From positions 13,542,938-13,606,937 of the forward strand of contig JAKZAP010000014.1 of NCBI GenBank assembly GCA_023053575.1: DNA of 64,000 nt, given 5' to 3'. The notes under the pieces were generated by a model. That model searched no databases, was not told the origin of the DNA, and saw only the letters and a list, made by a program, of their open reading frames with translations. Made by a program: the position numbers and the translations under genes. Source of the stretch: Branchinecta lynchi. Its lineage: Eukaryota > Arthropoda > Branchiopoda > Anostraca > Branchinectidae. Within the stretch, counting starts at the first letter, position 1, and every line of letters begins with the position of its first letter. This document shows, in pieces, positions 1 to 11,227 of the stretch.

Positions 1-1432
1 AAACTTTAATAATAATATATATTAAATTCGTATTTGGAGGCGAACGCCTTTTCTGTTGTTTTGTATTATTATTACTGTTATTGTCGCTGTATATACAGAG
101 AAAAAGCTAAAAATTTATTAATGAACCTTGTTAACCACCTTTGACATCATTGGGTTCTAGATTTAAGAATTTTCGGCGTTCCATTCCTGGTAAAGACTAG
201 ACATGGTGCTAAAAATTGGCACGGAAATAAGAAAGACTGTTGCGATTCCGGCTAGGATACAATTATATGTGAAAATACGGATTTAGCGACTAAAAAGACA
301 CAACCGGAATAGAGACAAACAATTAACGGGCATAGCCAATGTCACGGTTCCATTTACAAGCCTGAAGCATTAGCTCCTCTTCTCCTTCACTTGAAGAATC
401 TGTTTCAAAACAATTATCTAGCCTTTCTTATGCAGCAAAAACAAATTTTTGTTTCTGTTCATCTTTCCAAATGCCGTCCTCATCTCTTCTTGCATTCAAG
501 AAACACGCGTTATCTCGTCTCGTTGTAACTTCGAACGTTCGAGGTAGTAGTTAATTCGTGACGTCACGTGTAGTTACTCCTAAGTAACTACGGAGAGGAG
601 CTGGAACGAGCCCGTGTCCAACACGCTGGAGCCGTTTTTGGCCTGGCTTCACCTTCCTGAACCATCTCAACGAAAAACGAATGCCTGCAATCCGGGAAAA
701 AAAATCTGGAATATGAGACCTCGCCTTCAGTCCGCACTATACGTAGCCTATCCGTTCCTCCTTTCCCATATACTAAACCACCTCGGCCGAGTTGGTCTCG
801 GGCCAGAATATATTACTATTCTGGCCCGAGAACTACCCGGACGAGGTCCATTCGATTCTTGAGAAGCATGGAAGAAGTGGAAGTAGCCAAGTAGGAAGAT
901 CGGCCAACAAAGCTCGACAGGTTAAAAAAAAAAAAAAAACAGGATGAAAGTAATGTCATAAAAAGCAGGGAAACTCGGATAAGCAACTTTCTATTTGCCA
1001 AGTTCCTCCTTTCCACTGACGACATCCAACACATTTTCAATAGAGCGGTACGATATCTTCGATCCCAGTGGCAAGTTATGGTTAACTGTATAGCTTTCGC
1101 AAGGTAAATACTAAAAGACGTTGTTCTGAATGCCTTCAGACATCTTACAGTTAATTGATATTATTACGATGCCTTTGTTTGTGGGTTCTTATTCGCCTAA
1201 ATTAATTTATGGTGCGGGCAAAAATAAATGGTACTAACGAGAAATCACTAGTTTTGTTCCTTGATTTTCTTAAAGACTGCTTTGGCATTGTTCCGCAATA
1301 TTATCTCTCTTTAAAAAATACCAGCGAGTTAGCTGTATGAGAAAGAACGTTCTTTCTTGGAACAAAAATTGATAAGATGGAATAATCAACTCTTGTCGAA
1401 GCTGCGACACTTCTTCTTTCGAATAAGAACCA
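1..1432. other. Intron or intergenic DNA, mostly unassigned
   Basis: No exon or RNA gene is recognised here. The first 90 bases (GGAGGCGAACGCC followed by a T-rich tail) resemble the sequence just after the reverse-transcriptase fragment at 46990-47235 (AGAGGCGAAAGCC), so they may be the 3' tail of the same LINE family. Because gene 1 is already under way at 1780, this stretch is probably one of its introns. The short ORFs here show no family motif. Confidence 0.5.
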
Positions 1433-1602
1433 CACTGTACAAAGTTTTTTCGCATAAAGATTAAAGTTAACTGCAGTATTTGCTACTCGGATTATCCTTA
1501 TCTCTACGCAGATAAGATTAATACCAAATAGAGATAAGATGAATCCTAGTAGCAAATACTGCAGTTAACTTTAATCTTTATACGGAGAAACTTTTTACAG
1601 TG
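1433..1602. mobile_element. Mariner-type palindromic MITE, copy 1
   Basis: The element starts CACTGTACAAAG and ends CTTTTTACAGTG. The two halves are near-perfect inverted copies through GTTAACTGCAGTATTTGCTAC. Related copies lie at 14209-14363, 15026-15183 and, split by a LINE, at 56378-61430. The copies at 15026 and 56378 are flanked by TA on both sides, which is the target duplication of Tc1/mariner elements. It encodes no protein. Confidence 0.8.
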
Positions 1603-1779
1603 CAGCTCTGGGCAGATCCAGCAAAACGAGACGTGCTGAAGCAACATCAGGATAAGACACGATGTAGCCGGCATTCCAGGGGTGCATTCACATTCTTTCA
1701 CTCGGAGCTAGTGCTAAGAATATTGCTATCAGTGCGGTCGTTCTTTTAACAAACCTGAAATGTCCTTGCTACTCTCTAG

Positions 1780-2054
1780 GATACTACAGAGTCAATTACG
1801 ACGCCATGAACTGGCTGAAGATCGCCCAAGCTCTGTCTACCAACAAAGATTCTATCAACGTCATCAACCGAGCACAGATCGTGGATGACGCACTCCATTT
1901 GGCACAGCAAGGATACATTACATACTCCACAGCCATGGCTACCACAAGGTTCCTGAAGATGGAGAGGGAGTGGCTACCTTGGTCTTCTTTTGATGCAAAC
2001 GCGGTTTTCCTGGACAGCATGATCGTCGGACAGGATGCCTATGCTAACTTCAGG
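1780..2054 (+). CDS. Gene 1, internal exon: M1 aminopeptidase, start of C-terminal region
   Basis: This exon encodes YYRVNYD..NW, a hallmark of the M1 zinc aminopeptidase family just after the catalytic and beta-sandwich domains, then an alpha-helical stretch ending in QDAYANFR. This opens the C-terminal helical (ERAP1-C-like) domain that caps the active-site chamber. The acceptor is CTCTCTAG before 1780 and the donor is GTTAGT at 2055. The first two bases (GA) complete a glycine codon from an upstream exon outside the window (phase 1 entry), and the exon leaves in phase 0. The family fits cell-surface aminopeptidase N, but catalytic residues of this gene are not visible because they lie upstream. 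The exon is supported by motif, frame and splice sites together. Confidence 0.9.
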
Positions 2055-2351
2055 GTTAGTGAGATTTGGACGTAGTCGAGGTTCGGATGCAAATATTCGG
2101 ATGAGCACAATGCTACTTTCATAGACCGGAATCCGTTTGTCTTTTTTTTTTAGATTGGGTTCTTTGTTCTAGTGGTTTTCTTCTTCTTCTTCCTTCAGAC
2201 AGGAGCCCCGTTCTGAGCAATTGATTCAGCAACGTTGCAACATTGACTCAGGCTAATAAAACTTGGGGAACCGTAGTAAAACTCCTTATGAACCAAGCCT
2301 AAGAACTCGAGGTTTGAAGATCTGTTCTGAACCAACATTCAGTGCATACGT

Positions 2352-3090
2352 GTAGTAGTAGTAGTAGTAGTAGATTTTTAATTCTAAAAAGTACTTTCAC
2401 AGCGTGAACGCCGAATTTGACTTCTACGTCCAAACATAACTAAACACTCGAATCAATTTGTCAGTCGAATAATAATTGCAACATAATTCGTAACAAATTC
2501 ATCAGTCGATACAAAACTTAACTACCACAATTTACACGATGGGCTCATTCGGCGAACATTTTGCCAAAAACTTCTAAAACAAATAAAAATCTTCTAAAAT
2601 CTTCGACTTCTACGTCCAAACATAACTAAACACTCGAATCAATTTGTCAGTCAAATAATAATTGCAACATTTTTCGTAACAAATTCATCAGTCGATACAA
2701 AACTTAACTACCACAATTTACACGATGGGCTCATTCGGCGAACATTTTGCCAAAAACTTCTAAAACAAATAAAAATCTTCTAAAATCTTCGACTTCTACG
2801 TCCAAACATAACTAAACACTCGAATCAATTTGTCAGTCAAATAATAATTGCAACATAATTCGTAACAAATTCATCAGTCGATACAAAACTTAACTACCAC
2901 AATTTACACGATGGGCTCATTCGGCGAACATTTTGCCAAAAACTTCTAAAACAAATAAAAATCACTTTAAAGAAATGGTAAAAAAAAAAAAAAAATTTCA
3001 AATTCAATCAAAGTAAATTTTTAATCATTACGTCAAAAGTAATTTCACTTAAAAATATATATAAAACAAAATAAAACATTCTAAAAGGGT
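2352..3090 (-). repeat. 186 bp tandem repeat behind a (TAG)n tract, probable LINE 3' tail
   Basis: A GTAGTAGTAG tract followed by ATTTTTAATTC has the look of the 3' end of a 5'-truncated LINE read on the minus strand. Behind it, a unit beginning GACTTCTACGTCC recurs at 2419, 2605 and 2791. The spacing is exactly 186 bp each time and the copies are almost identical. The last copy stops near 2963 and is followed by an A-rich stretch. No reading frame runs through the repeat. The identity between copies suggests a recent amplification. Confidence 0.75.
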
Positions 3091-3295
3091 CAAAAACTAA
3101 AACTAACAAATTCAACAAAAATAATGACTAAGTTTACTGGCTGTTGTACAATTCAACAAAACTTGGAACAAAACTCCTTCGGTACCTTTCATGTTTTGTG
3201 GGGACTGGATTTAATTTGGGTACTCGAGTGCTCGAGTGCTTTCCAGCTTTCCAGTTTCAGCTTCCGTTTCAGCTTTCCAGACGCGTTCAGATCGT

Positions 3296-3653
3296 AAGAA
3301 GTTTCAAAACAGACGAGACAAGGATGTGCGATTTCAACAGAAATCACTCAACAGACAACAGTTGGAATGTAATCTGTTGTCGTCACAAATGTTATGCATG
3401 AAATATTATGCATAACAAACATTGCCAGGAAGAGACGAAAAACTGCCAAAAAATTGTCTGCTGACTTTTTTGTGTGTCGTCAGGATATCCGGAAACTCAA
3501 GAGTGCTTTTTGGTGGTTTTTCGGCTCTTCCTGGCAATGCTTGTTCTGCATAAATTTCATGCATAACGTTGTCGCGACAACGGATTACATCCCAAGTGTT
3601 GTGTATTGAAAGCGCGCATCCTTCAGTTAGCTGTTATGAAACTTCTAACAGTG
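3296..3653. mobile_element. Foldback element, CACTGTCAGAAG family
   Basis: The left arm starts AGAAGTTTCAAAACAG and the right arm ends CTGTTATGAAACTTCT. The arms pair over about 150 bases, including TTATGCATGAAAT and CATTGCCAGGAAGAG with their inverted copies. Relatives lie at 12924-13389, 50833-51216 and 56006-56256. No coding capacity is seen. Confidence 0.7.
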
Positions 3654-4066
3654 CAGTACTCTTAAACCATTTTCAGAATGTAGTTAACTAACTAACTAAA
3701 TGTACTGGCAGTATTACCAGTGGTGATCTCTTCTCCCGTTTGTAAATTGAAGCTTGGCTTGAAAAGGTAGTATAATCCTGAGAAAGGTAAACCCCATGAA
3801 TTCTGACAACACTACTGAACTGACCGACGGCAAAAAAGAGCGGATGTTTAGGTGCCGTTTGACGGCTTTGAAGGAAATTTAAAGTCTGTTAGAAGGGATA
3901 AGTGGAATATGTTTCTTATAATTATTCATTCAAAGTACATTCATCTGCATGTTTGCTTATGGCTATTTGCGCTGTAACTAATTCGTTTTGATACAATGGT
4001 CCTGAATTGCATAGTAATTCCAGGGAAAACAAAATGAAAGAACTCCCATATCAAACCTTCTTTCAG

Positions 4067-4263
4067 ATTTACATCCTGCGTCTTGTTAAGCCTCTTTATG
4101 AATTCTTGACATTCGAAGAAGGCTCGGCAGAAGATCTCCTTCCCCTGTTCTCCCGAACTCTGGCTGTAAAGTGGGCTTGCAAATTTGGACTACCAGATTG
4201 TGTCTCCAACTCGAATCAGCTTTATGACGCTTGGGTCACCGACAGCGGTGTGGGAGCCAGCTC
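4067..4263 (+). CDS. Gene 1 exon: M1 aminopeptidase C-terminal helical domain
   Basis: It encodes IYILRLVKPLYEFL at the start and WACKFGLPDCV near the middle, ending in LYDAWVTDSGVGAS. These match the M1 aminopeptidase C-terminal pattern in which ANF.xY(M/I)LxLVxPLY leads to a Cys-x-Cys-like helix pair (here WAC...PDC). The acceptor CTTCTTTCAG at 4066 has an excellent pyrimidine tract, and the donor is GTGAGT at 4264. Entry is phase 0, joining NFR to IYI, and exit is phase 2. An alternative AG at 4023 would add ENKMKELPYQTFFQ but breaks the phase with the previous exon, so 4067 is preferred. Confidence 0.88.
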
Positions 4264-5184
4264 GTGAGTTGTTCTTTTGTTTCCTAAAGGACCGTTCATG
4301 CTTGTGTTGTAACATGAATAAAAATACTTCGCCTTGCAAGCCTTATCCTCCTCTTCCGTTCAACTTGAAAATCAAGTTATACGCCCACCTATGCGCAGAT
4401 TAACCAAACGGAGCTTTGAGCCTGACAATGAATCCCAAGAGAACCTAACCTCTGATGAAACTGAACGTCCTGAAATGTGGAATTTTAGATCAGCTTCGAC
4501 CGGTTTTGTGTAAATTCAGTATAATATCTGTTGATGTGTGGTGTCTGTTGGACCACTGCAGATTTCTAGATTTAGTTTTGAGCCTACCAGGATTGCTGTA
4601 ATTATTTAAGATAAGGTAAAAGCTTGTAGTTGTCAAAACGCAATTAGCTGTACAGTTTAGTATGACTGACTTTCCACTCAAAGAGCTCATTCAGTTTCAG
4701 TTATATTACAAATATCTCTCCTTATCCGTTTCTCTCTTTCTTCCTTGACAGTCACGTCATGGAAACGCAAGCTGTGATTGGTCATGTATAACTTTTAACA
4801 CACAAAATAGAACCCGTTCCTATTAATTTTTACTACAGCAAGCCTGGCGGGATGAAAGTCTGCCACAGATATTCGCGGATAGCAAGTATAATTCAGGAAT
4901 TCTGCGCCTTAAACTTAAGCTTGAACGGTGCTTAACGTGATAACAAACACTCGTCTCCAACAACCCGAAGGACACAACAACAGCCCGACACAGCAAAATA
5001 CCAGTCACATAGCAACTGATAACCATTCCATACTGTGGACCCTGCAGTTGGGAATTGTCTACTGCACTCTGCGCTGTATCCATTGTATTCCGTTCCGTGC
5101 CCAGCATATCCTACGGCAGGAAGATGTCAGGACGGTTAGGACTTGCCTTTCTGTATAAGCCAAGCACCTGCTAGACCTGCCAAG

Positions 5185-6912
5185 CAGGGGCGTCACTATC
5201 CTTTTACCTCTGGGGAGGACGTCCGGTTTGTGCCGACGGACTCAGAAATGTGCCGACAAAACACGCCGTTGCCGCTTCGAAGAATAGAACCAGGGTAAAA
5301 CTAACTGTAATGCATCAGTTGAGATATTCTTTTGATGCAATTTCGTATTTAAAAGTTCACATATTTGGCTTTTTAATTTAGTTTTCGCTAAAAAGCGAAG
5401 CTTCCAACGACTGTACCAAGAACAAGTTAAACTAAGTGGCGCAGGCGAATTTTTTTTAATCTGTCCTTTTTCGGAAAAATTTAGCTGTACCTTACCATAC
5501 AAGTTCTAGCTGTTAACGTGTTTCAGACCCCCACGAATTTCAATCATAAAACGCCAACTAAACGAAACACTTTCTTCCAAATAAACAATACTACTAAATG
5601 CGCCGCAGGCGAAATTCTTGTGTAAACTAACTGTTATGCATCAGTTGAGATTATTCCTTTGGTATAACTTCGTATATTAAAGTTCACACATTCGGCATTT
5701 CATTTTAGCCTTTTCTAAAAAGCGAAGCTTCCAACCACTGTACCAAGACAAGTTAAAAAAAGCGCCGCAGGCGAAATTTTTCAAATCTGCCTTTCTTCCT
5801 GGAGAATTTAGCTATAGTACCATACAATTTCCGGCTTTCAACGTGTTTAAAACCCGAAGAATTTTTTATCCTAAAACAAAAACTAAATGAAACACCGTTC
5901 TTCCAAATAAAGAATACTACAAAATGCGCCGCAGGCGAAATTTTTTGCAAAACTAACTGTGATGCATCAGTTGAGATTGTTCCTCTGATGTAAATTTATA
6001 TATTTAAATTCACATATTCGGCTTTTCGTTTCAGCTTTCGCTAACAAGCGAAGCTTCCAACGACTGTACAGAGAACAAGTTTAACTAAGCAACGGCGGTG
6101 AAATTTTTAAATCTGTATCTTTCCGGAAAAATTTGCGCCCGACAAATGTTTGAGAAATTTGATTTATTACGTATAAATAGACCCGATGGTTCGACAAGAA
6201 TACAGACGCCTGACAAAAGCATTCAGAATTCGATTTCTTCTGTGTTTGGCCCGACAAGACAGTAAAGAACTTTATTTTTTACGTTGTACAATATACCGAC
6301 GTATCACCGATGTGCCGACGAGACTTGAACCTTCGGCACGAATTTTTTTTTTTTTTTTTTTCGTGTGAAAAGAACCTGATGTGCCGACGAGAAACCGACA
6401 ACCGACAAAACCATCGAGCATTTGATTTTTTTCTGTGTTTTGCTCGACTAGATTGTACAGAATTTGATTTCTTACACGTAAAATTAACCCACTGTGCCGA
6501 TGAGACTGGAACTTCCCGGTGCGCCCGACAAAGTTTTCTGAATTTGATTTCTTACGTATAAGTAGAACCCGATATGTCGACGAGTCGACCGATGCACGAC
6601 AAAAACATAAAATGTATTCCTTCTGGATTCCTTATGTATAAAAACCCGATGTGCCGACGAGAATACCGAGGCACGGCAAAAGCATGCAGAATTCGATTTC
6701 TTCAGTCTTTTGCCCGACAAATGATTGCAGGATTTCATTTCTTGCGTGTAAGAAGAACCCGACGTGCCGACGAGTCGACCGGCGCCTGACAAAATGCATA
6801 CAAAATTTTATTTTTTCTGTGTTTGCTGGCGCTTCGCACCGACAGACAAGTGACCTTTCGCCCGGCTTCGCCCGACGAAAGTACTTTTCAGGACCTTGAG
6901 GGGGGGGGGGGA
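5185..6912. mobile_element. Partial hAT-like element filled with tandem arrays
   Basis: The left end CAGGGGCGTCACTATCC resembles the terminal repeat of the hAT elements at 17402 and 42640. The same terminus occurs inverted at about 32540-32560. The interior has three units starting CTAACTGT.ATGCATCAG at 5301, 5627 and 5953 (exact 326 bp period), each containing GCGCCGCAGGCGAAAT or a decayed form. They are followed by degenerate shorter repeats marked by GTGCCGACGAG (about 6305-6775). A G run follows at 6901. I cannot find the right terminal repeat or a target duplication. Confidence 0.6.
5301..6110 (+). repeat. 326 bp tandem repeat, two and a half copies
   Basis: Units begin at 5301, 5627 and 5953, so the period is exactly 326 bp twice in succession. 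Each unit contains a GCGAAGCTTCCAACGAC-like box, and the second and third are preceded by GCGCCGCAGGCGAAAT. Related sequence appears inverted at 32112-32520 and 43380-43760, and in part at 15275-15530. Confidence 0.8.
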
Positions 6913-7993
6913 GATACATATATACAGCAAGAAAATACTACGTGACACAATTTCTGTGCGTTGTTAGGTCAACAACCATGATGCTAATGCGATATAGTAA
7001 AACATTTCGTAATGCATATGGAAGGCTTCCATTATATAACCTTTTGTTTTTGTTTTTTCCACCTATTTTTGAGTGTACGATTAATTTTGTATGACCCTCG
7101 AAATGCCACTCGTCCAGCATGTAAACATTTCCACGCTCCCAATGACAACTCTGGCGTTATCGTGGAATTCCGAATAGCAAAACGAATGTTCGCAGCGCCT
7201 ATGAATTCACGGAAAGCGGTTCCGTCTATATAACTTTCTTGGATCACTTTCTACTCACGTCGTGGGTTCGCTTTGAGTCTCGCTTTTGTTGCAATCGCGC
7301 TGCCGCATCGCTGCTGCAGCACTTCTTTGCTTTTGCACAATATGTGTTTTTGGATTCACTTTCTTCTTGGTTGAAGCGGCAGCGCTGCAGCATCTTGCAG
7401 GGAAGCACGGACTTGGTCGCTGATTCTCGAGAAGCGCTGCCGTCTTCCTCGGAAGCGCTGCAGTGCAAAACGGATGTAGAAAGAAGCAGCCCAGAATCGG
7501 CCGAGAAGTGGACCTGCAGCATGCAACAAAAACGAGGCTCAGGACAATTCGCTTACCTTTGGAACTGATAGAGAGCGAAAACTCCTCTGGAAAGTGGAGC
7601 GAGTTTTGCAGACGTAGTAAAAACAGCCGGCATATAAGATGGCGGATATTTCCAGGCCACTAGAGTCGCCCTCAAATTTCGATTTTTGCGGCTTAATTCT
7701 CTCTCAATGTTTGCTGAAACCAGGCTGGAACATGGCTTCATTGCTGTGATTGAAAGGCGGAGTTTTCCATTTCGCTGATTTAGGTTTATCCTTTCCAGAC
7801 TGAGCGAAAACGAAACTAACCGAATTGAAAGGATGCATTGAGTACTTGTGTTTAGTTCGCAAGGAATTGGGAGGGGGAGGGAGCCTGGAGCTTCGTTAAA
7901 GGACTCTTGCTTATTCAGCCTTTTACATTATTCTTAGCTCTCTCATGGGAACAGCTTCTGAAAACCCCGCCTTTTGCCTTTCTTTGGTTTTGA

Positions 7994-8021
7994 AAAGTTT
8001 GCGTCACGTGACGCAAACTTT
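7994..8021. promoter_or_regulatory. Perfect 28 bp palindrome centred on GTCACGTGAC
   Basis: The left half AAAGTTTGCGTCAC is followed directly by its exact reverse complement. The centre GTCACGTGAC is an E-box (CACGTG) with the flanks favoured by MiT/TFE-type bHLH-zip proteins (the CLEAR motif). It lies in a gene 1 intron about 360 bases before the next exon. Whether it is bound is unknown. Confidence 0.5.
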
Positions 8022-8385
8022 GCTGAAAGCTTCATGTTCCACCGACAACTCTTTCACACATAAGGGCATGAAAAGCTCTAAATGTTGTTTTCATTTTGGA
8101 AGATATGGTATGGCAGACCATCAGGCCTACCTTCTGTTTGGCACTTCTTTTTTTTTGTTTTGCTTAGTTTTCCACTTTTAAATTTGAACACTGCGTATTC
8201 AGTTACCAAATACTTCGTGTCCAGCCGCAACGTCGGAGAGTCGACAAACGCTGACAAGAAAATCATTTAACGTGGCAAGTACCTAATGGTATTTTTGAAA
8301 ACCTGATAATTCTGAGCCAGATCATCGTGAAAAGATCATTTCTAGTGAGAGTTGTGCTTTAAATGATGTGGAACTATATTTACAG

Positions 8386-8544
8386 CGTTCCACCAAATTT
8401 GAAGAGTACAGTCCTCTGCACCGCTATTCGCAATGGAGACCCGAGCGACTTCGACAACGCAGTTGAGATTCTGAAGGCTTCCAAGGATAAGGCATCCATT
8501 GCCACTGCGCTGACCTGCTCAACTGATGCGGTGCTAATTGCCAA
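8386..8544 (+). CDS. Gene 1 exon: M1 aminopeptidase C-terminal domain (PNL..TVLCTAI)
   Basis: The exon encodes VPPNLKSTVLCTAIRNGD and then WD-less helices ending in TALTCSTDAVLIAK. The motif I.PNLRS.VYC.AI followed by a helix with ALAC(S/T).. is characteristic of the ERAP1-C-like domain in M1 aminopeptidases. The entry base C completes a serine codon with TC of the previous exon (phase 2), the acceptor is TTTACAG at 8385 and the donor is GTAAGC at 8545. Exit is phase 2. The neighbouring exons join without frame loss. Confidence 0.9.
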
Positions 8545-8707
8545 GTAAGCCTTTGCTTCCATTCTTAGTTAGAATATTAACTTTACGTAGGCTCTGCCAA
8601 TTGATATAATTCTTATATTCAATGACGAAACCGAACTGTTCAGTATCACTGTGCTCCAGGTTCAGCGGTATTACTTTCCCCTCAAATTTAATTCACACTA
8701 TTTGCAG

Positions 8708-8860
8708 GCTTCTTGGCTGGACAGCCACCGATGTCGACTCTCCCATACCCAGAGGCAGCGATGCCAACGATGCCATCTACCGAAATCTCGCTCAGAACCC
8801 TATCGGCCGTACTCAGGCCTTCCGTTACATCACAGATAACTGGGAACAAATCAAAAGCTT
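8708..8860 (+). CDS. Gene 1 exon: M1 aminopeptidase C-terminal domain (QNPIGRTQAF)
   Basis: It encodes LLGWTATDVDSPIPRGSDAN and NLAQNPIGRTQAFRYITDNWEQIKSL. Family members have a matching segment, N..G...A(W/F)....NW..I/L, near their C-terminus. The acceptor is TTTGCAG at 8707 and the donor is GTAAGT at 8861. Entry completes AAG (Lys) in phase 2 and exit is phase 2. The intron before it is only 163 bases, the shortest in the window. Confidence 0.9.
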
Positions 8861-9935
8861 GTAAGTAGGCCTGAGCTGTCTTTCCTTTTGCTGCATTCGC
8901 CGCCCTATCCCCGCCTCATATTGCATATGGAGACATGGAAATTTTTACAGTTAAAATTCGGAAACAGATTACGGCCAAATAGCTAATCATCTGAGAAAAC
9001 CAAGTTCAGATATGGATTCAGCATATGTGTTTACCCCTCTAAGTCATATCTCTTTTGACGAAAACTTCCTGCCACTTCTGCCTATTTCCCGGTTTCGGCC
9101 GAACTCCGAAACTACTTGTCCGGGGAAAAAAGAAAGCTAAAAAACGAACTCATGGTATCTTCTTTCCCCATTAAGGAACATATAATCAACTTCACATAAA
9201 AATTTAACTTATAACAAATATTCCGACTCCAGCCGGATTCCGGTCGGACTATATGTCCGGGTAGAAAATGATTGTCACACACGGTTTCAGCATCTCTTCT
9301 TACCCCTAAATCGGATATCTAATCAGCTACAAATAAAACTTTAACTTCTAACAATTTTCCGGTTTTGGCCGGATTCCGTGCGAACTAGATTTCCGGGTAC
9401 AAAATGGTTTTTACATGAGTGTTCAGCATGTCTTCTTGCCCTAAATCGAACATCTAATCTACTCCAAATAAAACTTTTAATTTTAACAAACTTTCCGGTT
9501 TTGGTCAGATTCCGGACGAACTACTTGTCCGATGACAAAATGATTTTAACCATCGCGTTCAGCATGTCTTCTTACCCCATAATCGACTATCATATTAGCT
9601 GTTTCAAAATATTTTGTTTGGCCCTTAATTTGAACCCCCACCCCTAAATGTAGGGCTACAAAGCCCATCTACGAACTCGACTGGTCCGATGACCCAACGA
9701 ATCCTCATACCAAGTTTCATCAGAATATCTCATTCCCTTCGAGAGTTATCGTGCTTACAGACGGACGGACGGACAGACGGACAACTTTTACGATGTCATA
9801 GGTATCCCTCCACTTACGTTTTGGGATCCCAAAAGACATTAAGCGGACAGGACTGGGACTAGGCTAAATCGAAAGCGGCTTTAGTACATCAACCTCACTG
9901 CTCTCGAGCCATTTAACAGTACTTATCATTTGCAG
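8861..9935 (+). other. Gene 1 intron containing a family A repeat
   Basis: The intron is about 1.1 kb, with a GTAAGT donor and TTTGCAG acceptor. Most of it is family A repeat copy A1 (8940-9843). Confidence 0.7.
8940..9843 (+). repeat. Family A dispersed repeat, copy A1
   Basis: The copy contains several units of the type TTTTCCGG..TTGGCCGGATTCCG, a C/T-rich spacer with TCTTCTTACCCC and AATCAACTTCAAATAA. It ends with a GACGGACGGACAGACGG run, TGTCATAGGTATCCCTCCAC and TTTTGGGATCCCAAAAG. Copies with the same order lie at 24725-25945 (inverted), 28817-29812, 31500-32110, 32565-33202 (inverted), 34166-35098, 36453-37862 and 51554-51830. Confidence 0.8.
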
Positions 9936-10011
9936 CTATTCCGCGAGTGTTGGTGCTAGATGGCTGACGTCCGTGACCGCTTACTTCAACAAAGAAAGCG
10001 AAGTCGATGCG
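9936..10011 (+). CDS. Gene 1 exon: short M1 aminopeptidase C-terminal exon
   Basis: A 76-base exon encodes YSASVGARWLTSVTAYFNKE and then SEVDA. It corresponds to the family segment containing a Gly and L....T..F....(E/D), just before the last helices. The acceptor is TTTGCAG at 9935 and the donor is GTAAGT at 10012. Its first base completes TTC (Phe) with the previous exon, and it ends in phase 0. The frame connects cleanly to the last exon (LVAFRDAH). Confidence 0.85.
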
Positions 10012-10164
10012 GTAAGTCTTTCCCAGCTTCACAAGGTCTCTGTGTTATTTTCAGGGGAAAACATTGTTAGTCCAAAGTGCTGAAGTATAAGCTACAAGTT
10101 CGTACTACAGAAAATATTGGGAAAATTTCTGTTTTTACAGAAGTCTGAATACTCTTGATGACTA

Positions 10165-10600
10165 TGAATTAATGAATGAATGAAATTTATTTCCCATTTT
10201 TAAGACACAAGTCACAAACGGAGTATGAAAGAAAAGACAAGAAAAGAAAGAAAAAAAAAGACAAGAAGACACAACATGTAATACATACATTTTGGTACTC
10301 TTATTTACACATGGGGCAACATAGCCCTATACAAAGTATGGCTAGCGTCAAGAGAACGAATAAAACCTGCAATTCGCTCTGATATTGAAAAACGGATCGG
10401 TGATTATACTTTGCCGACAATCTAGAATTACTATCTTTCCTTGCCGATGCAAAATCTCCGGCCTCTCCGGGTACCTCGCCGAAGAAAGGCAGAAGTGCAG
10501 AAGCTGCTCCGAATGATCTCAGTGATTGTTTGACACAGGATTTGAGTCGTTGATTTTGAGTCGTTACGGACACGCTTTCTCCTTCTTCCTGAGGATCAAT
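10165..10600 (-). mobile_element. Probable 5'-truncated LINE tail, (TTCA)n end
   Basis: A GAATGAATGAATGAAATTTA stretch marks the kind of short tandem 3' end seen on other LINE fragments here. On the minus strand it would follow an open stretch (10301-10573) with no recognised RT motif. The assignment rests on the tail only; the 5' limit is uncertain. Confidence 0.4.
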
Positions 10601-11227
10601 GGCGTGCTTTGGACTTAGTCATATAGAGTATTGCGACAGTGTTTTACACTGAGTAGTGTGAACGCGACATCGCAAGCTAACAACCTACTTTGCAGGAAAG
10701 TGGCTCTAACACTTCGAAACATCCATTATAAAAATGTGTCCATTCCCTCGTTACTCGTCTAACTCTGTCTGATGAAAACGTCGAAAAAGTTAGCTGGGTC
10801 CAGGCTGATGTGAAGAGATAAGCAAACGAGCGCATCTATACCTGTCGGCTGGTCGGAGTTGAGAGGGGAGCGAGTAACATGTTGGCTGTAAATATTAGTT
10901 GCGTTTTTGATCCGAATTCTTCTCGCGATTCTCCATTTCGCGTTTTTTGACTATTCAGATGAAGTGAATTCTCCTTTTCGTGCGTTTTTGTCAAAATCGA
11001 GAACGGGGAAAGCCTCGCGATTCTGCAGAATCGAGAAGTTGCTCCGGTGCTGAATTCTCGATCTCCTCTCTCCGTTCTCCTGGTCAACAGAGTGCGGGTG
11101 TTCAATATGCATAAACACGTATATCACGTTGCGGACGAGCTGCCAAATTAGTGTTTTTGCCAAAAGCGAGAATGGAGAAGTCAGAGGAGCAGAAACAGTA
11201 ATTTGTACGAGAATCGAGAATTCAGAA

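Larger units (their letters stand above)
2055..4066 (+). other. Gene 1 intron between the first and second visible exons
   Basis: The intron runs from GTTAGT to CTTTCTTTCAG-type acceptor sequence. It holds a LINE-like tail with a 186 bp tandem repeat (about 2352-3090) and a foldback element (3296-3653). Nothing else is recognised between 3654 and 4066. Confidence 0.75.
4264..8385 (+). other. Gene 1 intron rich in tandem repeats
   Basis: No coding sequence is recognised from 4264 to 5184 or from 6913 to 7993. The middle is a hAT-ended repeat block (5185-6912), and a perfect 28 bp palindrome lies at 7994-8021. The intron ends in a TTTACAG acceptor. Confidence 0.7.

Noticed and set aside
4024..4066. 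Earlier start of the gene 1 exon at 4024 (adding ENKMKELPYQTFFQ)
   Set aside because: The phase would not fit the previous exon, which ends in phase 0, while the CTTCTTTCAG acceptor at 4066 restores a seamless NFR-IYILRL join.
6186..6919. Several open frames on both strands
   Set aside because: They lie in degenerate GTGCCGACGAG tandem repeats and none shows a domain.
7239..7568. 109-codon open frame rich in Ser and Cys
   Set aside because: There is no motif, the opposite strand is also open, and the region is made of CTGCAGC/GCTGCAG-like repeats.
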